A stretch of DNA of 64,000 nt from Sipunculus nudus (lineage: Eukaryota > Annelida > Sipuncula > Golfingiida > Sipunculidae). The translations under genes were made by a program, and so were the position numbers. The stretch is taken from positions 10,512,382 to 10,576,381 of the forward strand of contig CM049317.1 in NCBI GenBank assembly GCA_026874595.1. The letters run 5' to 3'. Of this stretch, positions 35,901 through 49,700 are shown piece after piece. The stretch's first letter is position 1, and each line of letters opens with the position of its first letter. The notes beneath the pieces are model-generated. The model did not search any database, was not told the DNA's origin, and saw only the letters and a list, made by a program, of their open reading frames with translations.

Positions 35901-37716
35901 TCTACAGCAGCTGTGACGATTCTGTTTCTCCGGGGCCGAATTGCGTATGAAAACAGGCATCATATTGACATAGATAATCCTTTGCAAAATCCAAAAAGTA
36001 GGTTTAGACCGATAGTGTCATTCGCTCTCATTTTTATAATAAGCGCTGGTTGAGGTCTGGTTTTCAAGGGCAAACATATGATAAAAACTTGGATTTTAAA
36101 TTTTTATTATATCATGTAAAAACATGTCAATAATACGAATATACTTGCCTGTGGTACATCTAGATCCAGAGAATCCGGCCAGGCACCCGCCAGCTGGACA
36201 CGACCCGTCAACGACGTTACAGACCCCGGCGGCACACTGACCGCACGCTGACCCGCAGTTGTCTCCCCAGAACCCGGCAGAACAGGCTGTAAACAACAAA
36301 GGACAAAACATTATATCCGAACACTGAACCTCAGGTATCTAGTCGGCAATATATTCATGTCAATACTATGTAATGTTTTTGTCCGAAGGACAGTGATATT
36401 AATTTATACCCTACAAGCCTGACAGCGTGGTTTTTGTGCTAATATTTTTAATAACGGGCACAGAATTTGCAAAGATGCCGACGTAATTTAATGAAAAAAA
36501 AATTTGCAACAAACCTGTTACATATTTCCCAAATCGAAATTTACACACAAATATTAATAAAAACGGCGAACCTTTTATTGTCGGACAGAAGGAATCTTTC
36601 ACAATATTCACTAGATTGTCCTTGCAGCACAAACATTTTATCCCACTTATGCCAGTCAAGGTTGCACGTACAAGATTTTTTGAGGAGCGGTCAAGCTCAG
36701 TAGAACTTAAGAGAAAACCTTGAATGAGTCATTATTTTTGTTGGGAGGGGGGGGGGGGATGGTGGTAAAAAGTAGTTTGAAAGCCTTTGAAAAGTTTTGC
36801 CGCAGGTTAAAAAGGGACCAAAACCCGACAAAAAAATCTTCTGCCACGGTATAAAAAGGTGTACCCGCAATGCGGATGTCTAATTGTTGTTAGACTACCT
36901 TGGTTCTGGAGAGCTTTATAGAATATATATATCAAAATAACCTTTAGTTTAAAGGAAATTTTTGTTTTTCGTCTGAAAATTAAAAAAGTGGAAGTGACAA
37001 TTGTACAAAATGAATCCATATTATTATTTTGTTTTGTTCCCTGCCTCTTTGTTCCCTCCCATTTATCATGTATATAATAGTAATTTTAATGTCAATTAAT
37101 GTTAAATGTCAATTCTGTAAGTGTCAAATTCAGAAGACGCTCAGCTTAAGTCCGCTAGTAAATAGGCGTTCACTTATAAAGTGTCGATAAGCACGGCCTA
37201 GATATTGCGATAAGCAGACTCAAACTCATCGTTTTCACACATATCAGTTACTGCTGCTTTCTGATCAAAACAGTCTGTGAACAGAGATTCCGATCAGCGG
37301 TCATGCAGGCCATACTTTTGTCAAAAAAAAAATTTCAACCATAGTCGAAAAGAAATTTATGATTTAATTAATATCAAAAATGAATAAAATGTAACCCTGC
37401 GTTTAGATTTGGTATTATTGTACCCGACATCATAATAAGGAATGTTCCCGTCACCAATACGGACTGGATCTCGATACCTGTGGTACATTGGACTCCGGTG
37501 TACCCTGCAGCACACCCAGCAGGGCAGTTTCCGGTTCCGCCGTCGCACGCAGCACCGTTTTTACAGTTTCCGCAGGTATTTACGCAGCCAGCTCCCCATG
37601 TTCCGGCAGAACAAGCTGAAATGTAAAACATCAGCTGTGGTATATCATGAAAACGACGGCACTACAAGTAAATTTGAATAAGAGAAAACAGCAAACTTGT
37701 CAGACTCGATACTTTG

Positions 37717-37764
<48 letters not shown>

Positions 37765-40700
37765 GTGTGTGTGTGTGTGTGTCTCCTAAAACCACCTTCC
37801 GGATATCAAAACTATTGGCAAAAGCATTACCATTATTAAATACTTTTTCTATACGATAAAAACAAGACAAAAAATATATATACAAACCGAAACACAAAGT
37901 TTACTTAAATACGCTTTTTGCTAAGATGAATATTTTATTATCCAGCTAAGAATTTCACCATTTGACTATGACATTTTCTTTCCTGTAATTTTATTGTTAC
38001 AGTAATGAAATAAGTATTAACATATATATTGTTTGGTCATTTATCCATAACAAAAAAAAGAGAACGAAACACAAAGCATATGTCTATACTACACATTTTC
38101 TTCAGTGTCTCTACAAATATGTAATTTCATTCTCTTCCAACACAACTGATTAAGCTTTATTTTTTAAGTTATCGTTTTTGAAAAACAAACTTTTTCTAGA
38201 TAGGGCTATTTATTCATTTTCAATTAAAATTAGATTCTATAAAACTTCTTGTGCGATAACATCATATGCAAAAATGTTCTCGTGGCAGTTTTGCAAGCAG
38301 TTATTGTAATGTTCATGTTAAGATTGTTCTTCTGTACAAATATAGAATATTGACAATAAAAAACTTACCTGTTTTGCAAGTGGAACCGGAAAAGCCATCT
38401 GCGCATCCACTTGGGCATGCGCCGTTGATTGTGCTGCAGGTGGCACCGTTCTTGCAGTTACCACATGTACTGGCGCAATTAACACCATAAAAGCCAGCAC
38501 TACAAGCTGTTATTAAAACAGATCAAAATATAATTATGAGACTATTTGTTAATTATGGCATAAATGGACCTATGTCACTGTTTTTTTTTCTTTTACTTTT
38601 GAGTACGAAATTGTGTGCATTTTACTCAAGTTTGAATACAGATGAAGCGAATTCAGGAATTTGTCCAATATGATTTTTTGTTATCATATTCTTGTACATT
38701 CTGTATTATTTGAAAAGGAGTCACAAAGCTATATACGTGTAATTATAAATTGAAAACAACCTAGAACACTGTGAAATATGTGGGTATGTAGACATTGTTA
38801 AAAAATACAATGATAGGGAAATTTATAGTAGCCTGTCTTTAAGATAATCTTAATCAGTTTCCCTCGCTCGAATAAAGATATATATTTTATATATATATAA
38901 AACTTGCCTGTGGTACAAAGCACGCCTGTAAAACCAGCGGCACAGCCCCCTGTACATTGTCCGTCAGTTGTGCGACATGCGGCGCCACCAGCGCAACTTC
39001 CACAAGTAGAAGCACACCCAAAGCCCCAAGTACCAGCCGTACAGCCTGGAAATGATTAGTGTGTAAGATCATATGCCTTTCACATGAAAATTAAAAAAAA
39101 AAAAAAAAACAGTTAAAACTCTTTCCGATCGAAATGTGGTGGCCACGCACTAGCTTAACTTGAGTTCAATGAACAGTTATTGTCATGAATTTTGATTAGA
39201 CGGAACACTTTCAATATGAACCGAGGCCAGCCTTTGTGCTTATGTCCTTGTTTAGCTCTTTGTAATTATTTTATTTTACTGCTGATTCAATATTTTCGGT
39301 TAATACACGCGGCTTTTAAAGCACTTCATAAATTTAAATGCCTGGTATTTTTTAATTTTGAAACTAAACGTGAGAGAAGTATCAAACTTAAAACACGGGC
39401 ATGCAAAGAAAATCTTTTAAATGAGAAGGACTAAAGAATACAATCACTTAAAAAAGCACAGGGATATATAAAACAAAACATACCTTGAATTAAGAATCTC
39501 AGTTAGTTTAGTTGAATGATAAAGCATTTCAAATTTAATATGACCCAAGACGTCACCTGAACCTCCATGATATAATCTTAATGTTACAATTCGGATCATC
39601 AGACAAAGGCATAGTTCGGAGCAAGAGAAAAGTCTGATAATATATGCAATGAAACGCAGATATTAAAAAAAATCAAGGCGATCCTGTGCCACAATCAGTA
39701 TATGAGAAAAATCAATGCGATAACTCTACAGAAACTTAACATACCAAAATGGCACGTAAAAATAGTTTTTATAATACATTTCCGAATTACCAAATTAAGC
39801 GAGTAATGTTACTTACGTTATTGAAATGTATGTTTAGATGAAATACAACACAAGCTCGTGTGAAAATGTTATAAAGGTTGCAGTATATTTATTCATCTTA
39901 TTTATACATATATTTTACCAGGATGGCCCATTCAGCATTTTCCGCTGTTTTTCGATGGGGTCCTGTATATGTTATAACAGGAGTTATCAGGTACAAATAA
40001 AGTCTAACCTGTGTCACACTTGGTTCCAATGTATCCGGCGAGACAACCTCCGGCTGGACACACTCCGGTAGACGTGCTGCACGCGCCACCAGCACACTGG
40101 CCGCACGGGCTGGCGCAGTTAGCTCCATAGAAACCAGAAGAGCATGCTGGGAAGGAAAGTAGATTTGCATATATCATATAATTATATAATTTACATATTT
40201 CATATAATCATATGATTTACATATATATTATATCCATCTCCATTAGGAGTTCTGTTCGCAAAATGCAGAAATCTCTATATATCCAAACTCTAAGCGCAGT
40301 CTAATTCATGCCACAATCACTGCTTCTTTAAATGATGAAGACTGTATGTAATTGATATTTAAAATAAAACAATCCTTTATTTTTTCCACAGAGGGCAAAG
40401 TTATACCAAAATATGAATAATTTAGAACTTATGAAAATTCCGCACGCAATGGGCAGAAATCGAAGTTGGGAATATTTTAGTCGATAAAAGTGACCTCTGT
40501 TTATTTTTTCAGTATTTTAGGACTGATTATGTGACCCAATAATCTTTACCAAAGACCTGCAAACTATAATTTTATATTAATCAACTTAGATCAAATTATG
40601 CTGAATGAACCCGATACGACATCAAAACAGCCGAAACAGTCACATTTTTGGAACACTCAGATAACCCCATACACTGATATCATATAGCTCGCATCTTATT

Positions 40701-43700
40701 TCAAACACAACCTGACCGTTTAATAACATTACTTTTATTAGGTCGCAGTAATGCAAGGTTAAGGGTTTTGACAGAACTATACCTGTTGTACACTTGGATC
40801 CAGTGAATCCTGCGAGACAGACGCCGCCCGGGCAGGATCCGTCCACGATGTTACAGGAGCCGGAAGCACATTGACCGCAGGCTGACGCGCAGCTCTCTCC
40901 CCAGAAACCAGCAGAACACCCTGAAAGGAAACGTAGGAGAGATCTGATTTTTGTTACTGGTGAATTATGTGTTTTTGCTGGACGTAGTTTATAGTATTCA
41001 ACGGGTAGAAAGTTTAACAGGGAGTTATAAATATTTTTCAAGACGAAATGAAATAAAGGTATTCTTAAAACTGAGAGTTAATTATACCATGAGAGTGGAA
41101 AATTATTCGTTCATAATTAGCTTAAATCACCAAAATTTTACTTATAATAGTCGTATACAGTTTGACAGATTAAAAGATATTAGCTGTATGGACAATGTAT
41201 ACTACATATAAATTCAACATTTACTGATATTACCAATTCACACAAGTTCGCCTAATAACTTGTGTCGTAAAGAAAACGTAAAGTTATAGAAAAATCTACG
41301 TTATTTGCCATATTTATTCCTTAATGGTGAACTAGATGTTTATGTCAAATCTACGAAAACTCACCGGATGCCCAACTTTTGTATTCTACTGGCGCTGCGA
41401 TACGTTTTGATTTGAAGAAATTCGATGATTTTTTTCCAATTCATCATGAAAATGACTAAATTAAGGCGTTTAAGATTAATTTTCATTTGCAATGGTAAAA
41501 GTGAGAAGGAAACAAATGTAAACAGTTTTGAACAGTTTGTTTGACTTTTGTCCTCTGATAATAAACAATAAATTTGACCTCTGACCTGTAGTACACTGGA
41601 CTCCTGTGTAACCTGGAGCACATCCGGCGGGGCAGTTTCCGGTCGTTGAGCTACAGGCGGCGCCACTCTTACAGTTACCGCACGTGTTGACGCAACCGGC
41701 ACCCCAGGTTCCGGCACTACAAGCTAATCAGTGAACAAATATTGTCATACATTGCAGTATTCATTCAATCCCCTAGCTCTTAAGACATGCATGCATTTAT
41801 TTTAAACAAATTATTTTAAATTAAATATAGAAAGTAGCTAATATATAGTTATATAGAAAACGCCTTCTCCCTTACAAAAGATGTTTAACACGTATCGTCT
41901 GTATCTGTTCAGAACATTCCAGCTGATTAGAAAAATTCAATAATTTAATAAACATAAACAACACTAATGAGTAGAACGTTTCATATGTTTATTCTGAAAA
42001 TCACGTCAAGGTCTAAAGCTTGGTTTTGTTATTGCCTACATGTCAAAGGTCTACCTGCATCTACGAGACCTCAGAAAATACTCACGTTAAAAAATAGAAA
42101 AGTTAATCTTTAACAAAACCATACAATTATGATAACATGGAATAAAATCAGGGCCAAGGGGTTCCCAGCATTTCAATAAAACGAAATTCCCACATTTTCC
42201 CTCAGTTTTATTAAATGAAATTTTAAAATTTCAGGACAATATCTTAACCTATTTCAAGTTTAACACATTTTTAACTTTTCATGACCTCCTGATAACACAG
42301 AGATAAAGAGGGAGATCCACACCATGAAGCCACCAAAAACAACATTCAGTGTATGGACTGCTTGGGATTGCAAGAAAATATAACAGATTGGCGACTTGCT
42401 TTTTCAGGCAAATTAAATTACTTAATTGTTCCCTGGTTTTGAGCATTTCCCCAAGTTCCCCTGAATGAAAAGGGAGAAATTCATATTTCAAGATCTAAAA
42501 AGACTGTGAATCCTGACATATGGATACCGTTTCAAATGGGTTATAAAAAATGGCATTTTGAACTTCTTATCACGTTAAACCATAGTATGGATCTATATCA
42601 ATAAAGTTTAAACTTACCTGTTGTACATGTTGGACCAAAGTAACCATCTGCGCAGCCGCTTGGGCATGCGCCGTTCGAGACACTGCAGGTGGCGCCATTT
42701 TTGCAGTTTCCGCATCTATTAACACAGTTTACACCATAGAATCCGGCGCTGCAAGCTGAAATCAATACAAGAAGAGATTAACATAAACGTAGATTAAAAT
42801 TAAATGAAAATGAAAGACAAAAATTGCCAAACCTTGTAAATAGCATCAATATATAGTTCTGTATATTGGATTTAATATGATTATAGTATCAGCTGTTCCT
42901 AATTAACTGTTAGGAAAAGTTGTTCACACTCTTATTAATAGTATAGAGGCATAATTTTAGTGCTCGCTAAAAGCTCGAAGATTGAAGCAGTGCCTCGGTT
43001 GATTATCAACGCCTTCTAGCGTACACAATAGAATGAAAATAAACTGCCAGAATGAAATTCGGATAAGCGGCGAGGTTGAATTGTTTCTTCGATGAACACG
43101 AGATGGCGCTGACACTCAGCTGTGCGTTTTGTTCTCATTATTAACGAGATTTGTGCTTTAAGAAAAGATTGCACAGAGATAGCTGATAGTTACATCTAAG
43201 TATTGTGATTATTGAAAGAACTGGTACCTGTTGTACAGAGAGCACCCGAGTATCCAGCAGAACACCCTCCTGTACATATTCCGTCTGTTGTCTGACAGGG
43301 GGCGCCGTGAGCGCAGTTGCCACAAGTAGAGGCGCACCCAACACCCCAGGTTCCACCCGTGCAACCTGAAAATGAGGTCACGTCAAGATGGTGTGAGCAT
43401 GTATTAAGGAGTTAGTTTCATACATAAAGCAATGGCGTGATATGATTGGCTGTTGTGATGCTATTGGTTCTCTTGGGAAATTAAAAATGCAGTAAAATAT
43501 GAACTTTTAAGAATTGATAAGATCCGGTTGATATTTACATACTATACTACCGTGAGCAGTTTGTGGAGATTATCCAAGATAAAATATGATTCAATTATAT
43601 GACTGAATACCCCTGTCTCATGCTACATGCCCTTTCGATTAAAGCTTGAACATAGAAAGCTGTACACTTTCACTGGTAAGGGGGATTTCCTGTTTGGCTT

Positions 43701-46700
43701 AATAGAATAGAATGTATACTACAAGTCCATGCACATGTATCTACCTGCATCAGAAATTAATTCGTAATATTATATTTTTAAATACATCATTTATAATTCT
43801 TAATATATCTTTAAACATCATTTAAAATTTTAAAGCTGGACAGTTATTTGTTTGACTATCGCTTTCCTTACACATACTATATAATGGGTACGGACGAAAG
43901 TCTTGAGGATGTCAGAGACAACTGTGACGTCATTAAGTGACGTCATCTCACCTGTGTCGCACTTAGACCCTGTGTATCCAGCTAGACAACCGCCAGCCGG
44001 ACAAGTACCGGTTGTCGCACTACAGGCGCCACCAGCACACTTTCCGCATGCGCTTGCGCAGTTAGAGCCATAAAAACCAGAAGTACAGGCTATAAAAAAA
44101 TGAAATAAATTAATATATTTTTATATGTCGTGACTGGTATATAATAATCAGCATTTTTAACTATATATACCGTGGAACCTCTATAGGATCGACAACCAAG
44201 CAGGTTGCACGTGATAGGTGGAATAAAGAGGTTAGAGAGATTAAGGTTGCGTTTTGGCGAGGTTTTGTGTTTTTCAAGGTAAAATGACCCTGAAGCGAAT
44301 GGGTTTTAACCAGTTTGCACTCAATGCCCAATTACCCTCATGTTTGTTCCGGGGCCACGTCCATTTATGTAAAGCCCCGGAACTTTGAGATAATTTGTTG
44401 GTAAATATCAATGGTGGGTTTAATAAAATTCAATCACATGTGTGGTAAATTATCTGGGCCATACTAAAGGTTACCAGATGGACATATAGATGGCTGGACG
44501 TAAGAATCCCGCCGATACAAATAACGACCCGTCTATGACACAGGTATATAAAAATCTAATTATTAAAGTAGGTCCTATAATTTAGGTGATGATCCTGGAT
44601 TACACATTTTATAAATTTCCTGTGTTAAATGTCATTTTTGTGTGTACTGTACTTGACAATTCCGTTTCCCCCATGCATTTCAGGATATCTTACTCGTATA
44701 TTCTTTTAAGATTTTTTTCGATAAATACTTGTTTCACATCCTTGCATAGTTATTACTTGGATTTCAACCACAACAGTTGTAATCATTTCATGGTCAGTAA
44801 TATTAGCAGTAAGAATGGTCTAGCAGCTGCATTCGCTTGCTTTACTCAACGTAGTATCTTATTTGTGGGTTTATAAGTAAATACTAAATATTGTTCTATA
44901 TTTCGCATCAATTCAATAATTTATTACTCATAGTATTATCAGAATTATCAATAGAAATGGTAATTATGGCATCATTATAAAAGGTAATACTAGTAGTTAA
45001 AATAATCAAAGTAGTATTTACCTGTGGTACACTGAGATCCGGAGAATCCGGCTTGACACAGGCCCCCTGCGCATGAGCCGGTCACAATATTACAGGCTCC
45101 AGACAGACAGTTACCGCACGTAGAGGCGCAGTTGTCACCATACAAACCAGCCGAACAAGCTGTATAGAAAAATATTAATGACATGTCTGATTAACACAGT
45201 GACTGAGTAAAAAGAAAAGCTACGATTTTACAATATATCTCTACACATTCACAAGTGTTTTACATCTCATAGCTCTATGTCTGGAAATTTATTATATGTT
45301 GGAAATTGCTTGAGGTGAATGAATTAAATATCAATGTTAAATAAACGTCTTTTTTTATATATATTCTCACTTCCTGTATTAGCTTTTCATTTCGACGTTT
45401 GAATGTTTCACTGTGTATTTATATTTAACTTCTTTGATCAGTTCAATAGGAAGAGGCCTAGTGCCTGAACTACTATCACTAGTTTTCCCAAAACGAGAAG
45501 ACTTTAAAAGTATTATTTTGAAAATTAGGAACATGTTTGAGCAAGGTTAATTGAATGTTCTTACTCTGTGTACATGCCGTGCCTGTGTAACCAGGGTTAC
45601 AGCCAGACGGGCAGGTACCGGTGATACTGTTACAGGTGGCGCCCTTACAGTTCCCGCACACGTTAGAGCATCCAACACCCCATGTTCCGGCAGTACAGGC
45701 TGAAAGAGCAAGCAGGTCACTTAAAAAATTATTGACGTGGTCAATTTTCCCACGAGCATGCGCACAACGTGTCATGGTCGTTTGCAGTGTTCGGATCAAG
45801 TGAGGTTTTGTAGAGTGAAACTAGATATATACCAGAGGTTTTGACACAACATCCGCGAGTAATATTAGATACACATTATTAGCTTTCTTAATTCGCCAAA
45901 TATAGTCTACATTTCTAATGCAGCGGTTATACTGTCTAACAGCTCCTTTGTTCAGCAAGTGTTTCGTGGTCTCGATACCAGGGCGGACAGAGAGCCACGA
46001 ATCAGAGTGTCGCGGGCGGGTTTATGCGATACCACGCCCTCATTGGTCTAATTTCAATTGATTGCTCTGGCCCAACCATGGTGGTATAACCAGTAGAAGC
46101 TTGTTATACGTTCGTATCGAATATTGGGTAATTTGCAATAGGAAATTCGTAAAATATATTTAAATTGCTGTGTGAATTTTCAATTTGATACATTTCTGTT
46201 AGCCTTTGGAAGTCCATAGACTTATCAAATGATGTTGCTCGAAAGAATAAGGTTTATGAAAAAAATCTATGTAACTTGCAAGCATTGACTGCTTACCTTG
46301 CAGACAAGTTGAGCCAGTGTAACCAGCCTGGCAGCCACTTGGGCATGCGCCTGTTGTGGCGCTACAGGGGGCGCCTCCGGCGCACTTTCCGCAGGCTGAA
46401 GAACAACCGCTGCCCCAGAAACCGGTCTGGCACGCTGCAGGAGAAAGAAATATGTTCCAAAAGCTGCATAACAGTAAAAGGAATAAGCTAAACAAGTTAC
46501 TAAATACATGAAGCACAAAAGTATCTAGTCATAAAACTTCACAACATTATTGCGTACAAAAGTTGATCCTGTTATATCTTAAAAAAGAAAACGTACTAGT
46601 ATCAGAAAAGCAACTAGCACACCTGAGAATTTACAGATATAAGTCACGTGACTAATTATGACGTCATTTTTGACTCGCCTGTTTTACAAGTGGCTCCAGA

Positions 46701-49700
46701 GTATCCTGGAGCACATCCGCCAGGGCAGGAGCCATCAGTTCGTGAACAAGCCACGCCGCCATTACAGAAACCGCAAGTACTAGCGCAGCCGATACCCCAA
46801 GTGCCTCCGACGCAGCCTGAAGATAAAGAATACGTGTACAGCTCAATGTTATCCCTCCAAATGATAATAGTGAAATCTCAACAGAAAACATTTAACATGA
46901 AGTTATGGATGACTTCTTGTCACTTCTACTTCACAAGAACAATATATAGGGTTATAAAACAATAAAAAAAACTGCCATGTGGTTATTTACCTCCTCATTC
47001 ACCGGACAAATATTCCCTCAACGATCCTTTGTAGTCTGCTGTTGGCACAGTACATTATATAAGGATGTGAATTACCATAATATTGTATACTATTCCGTCA
47101 TTATTATGTCATTTAGATGTGGTATTCCTCAAATGTGAGCAATGCAGACGTGACAGGCTGTTGTTCCGGCAATCTGAGTAGATCGGGTGAAATATTAGCA
47201 TATGGTTTTTCGATTCTGGTGAGGTTCTGTCTATGTAGAGACATTCGGTTTCCAATCCAGTGACAAAAGCACAATGCTCTTCCCGCTAATAACTAAATCT
47301 AACATGATCGTTTTGAACATAATATATTAAATTTATATTCGTTATTATTATTTTTCTCAGTTATTGAAGAAAGTAAACAGATGTAGCACAAATGATAATT
47401 AATTTTTTACCATGACTTTTTTCTAAACTGTACAAAGGGGACTTGTTTATTTAAGAGTCAACAGAGAGGGGTTTTCAACGATTGTTCTCGAAAACTGGCT
47501 CATTGGCTAGTTTGTGACACGTGACCTACTTGTGATACAGAGGGAGCCAGTGTAGCCTGCGGCACAGCCGCCGGTACAGGAACCGTCAGTGACAGAGCAA
47601 GTGGTTCCGCCTGCACAACTTCCGCATTTGGATGCACATCCGGTTCCCCAAGTGCCAAAGGAGCAAGCTGAAAGATAAATCACGTGACAAAATAAGACCG
47701 ACCTGACATTAAAGGAACAAAGCGAATAAAGACTTCTTTCGTATCTTTTTATTAATTTATTTACACAATCTTTAACATAAACAAACACAACATCATTTGT
47801 CGAAATTTAATAGAAAGGAAAGGCTTCAGCATCAAGTGAAAACTTTATATGGTCAGTTTTTTTTATACTGGGGATAAGAAATCTAAATATAACATTTAAA
47901 AATTAAAAAAGATGTAATCATGACATAGTCGCCAGTGTTTGCCAAGAACCGTGACCTTGCCCTTGGACCGATCAAGGCCAAAAACAATAGGCTCCGAGGG
48001 ATACCGATTTAACACTTGACCTATAAGTTTCAAAGCGGCTGATGCAAAATTGCGACCTGTAGCGTGCGGACAAACAGACAAACAAACAAACAAACAAACA
48101 GACACGACGATTAGCCTATAGTCGCCAGACCTAGGCTGGCGACTATAATAATCCATGGGTTGTATTAGTATTGTGAATATATAGAACATGCATATTCGAA
48201 TAAAATAAAACAAGTTTTAATTATTAAAAATCTATGCTCTCATGTATAATAAGATAAGGGTAGTGAAATAATCTATGGCAGGTTAATTTTTTTTTATAGA
48301 TTAAAGAAGATAGGAATCCAAGGATCATTAACAGTCACAATAAATCCATGTTATAACTGATGATGCACCTCTGGATCTTTATTTGTCACGACACTCCTCT
48401 GTGGCGACTCCTCAGAAATGCCCGTTGTCGTCTTGTACTGGCGGGAATGATGTGTCCTAAGGGGGGCCTTTTTCCATATTATTTCCGTAAATCTTGAGAA
48501 AATGAACATAGTTTTGCTAAAGAGCCATTGCAGAGTCATTTATCAGAAATTATGCTAAGTTGTGTTCAGTTGTTTAATCAAACTAAAATGGTCTTACTGT
48601 GCAAAATTATGAAAGTGTCATATTCTTGTATTGATAAAATACAAAAACGTTTCACTCACGTATGAGACAGTAGGTTCCCTGGTATCCGGCCTGACACCCG
48701 GCGGGACAGGCGCCACTCACGCTGTCACACACGGCGCCGCTCTCACATTTACCACACTGAAAGCCGCAGTTCTGTCCCCAGGTACCAGACAAGCAGGCTG
48801 AAAGAAAATGTTACAGGGAATAATAGTATATTTCAAATATTAAAGGTATGTTACCCCATATGTAAATGATGACTTTAGCACTGCTGCATAAATATAATAA
48901 CACATATACCTAAATGACTTAACAAATTCATCTAGTATTTGTCTTTTAAACAAATCGTCATTCAATTAATTTGTAATATTTTAAATGATATTAATGTATT
49001 ATCGTTAGAAACATTTTTCTTGCTTTGCATCTCAAACTAATCTTTTGCTACCTTTCACGCTAAAATAAATTCTCTCCCTTGAATAGTTTCTCAACAAAAT
49101 TTGATATCATGTATAAATACTAGAGGGCGCTGGTAAACACTTTGTGAGAGATCAGTTCTACATATGATAAATCAGATAATACTTATAATATGCCCTCATT
49201 GAGATATCCAATATCACACAGGGTTAATGTCTCCTTACAACTGATGAATAACTGTGATATTAATAGTCATTTTTCTTTTGGACTAAAGCATTATAAGCAT
49301 AGTTACTACTAAACAAAGTTCTTTAATACAATATTCATTTACTTTATTGAATATATTACTTGGTCTTCCAAGATTCTACTTTTTATGTTGTCATGATTAA
49401 GATCGAGTGGTTCAGCAAATAAGCTGCCGTATGAATAACCCAGGAATACATGCACTAGAGAAGTGATCACATAATCTTTCGTTAGAGTCTACTATTCTTA
49501 AAATGGTGTGCACGGTATAATCTGTGGACTACGCTAAACTTTGTTTAATTAAATTATTTGCACCTCATAATTACTCCTGCAAAATATGCGATAGTGCTGT
49601 GCTGGAAAACAAAACACGTGCATGATTTAAACAAATAAAGCATACTTGCTTTACTCACTCTGGAGACATTGGAAACCCCTGTAACCGGCAGCACATCCGG

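Larger units (their letters stand above)
34289..37615 (-). repeat. Five-exon EGF block 3 (exons 27-31)
   Basis: Exon order by type is 1-2-3-4-5, as in the blocks at 38369-41723 and 42618-45699. It spans 3.3 kb, with one 138-nt exon about every 0.5-1.2 kb. Confidence 0.75.
38369..41723 (-). repeat. Five-exon EGF block 2 (exons 22-26)
   Basis: It has the same type order as block 3. Spans 3.35 kb. Confidence 0.8.
42618..45699 (-). repeat. Five-exon EGF block 1 (exons 17-21)
   Basis: It has the same type order as blocks 2 and 3 but is the most diverged at positions 1 and 2. Spans 3.1 kb. Confidence 0.75.

Noticed and set aside
46667-46678. Read-through instead of a GC donor at lectin exon 15
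   Set aside because: Read-through meets TAA within eight codons, while downstream modules continue in perfect phase.
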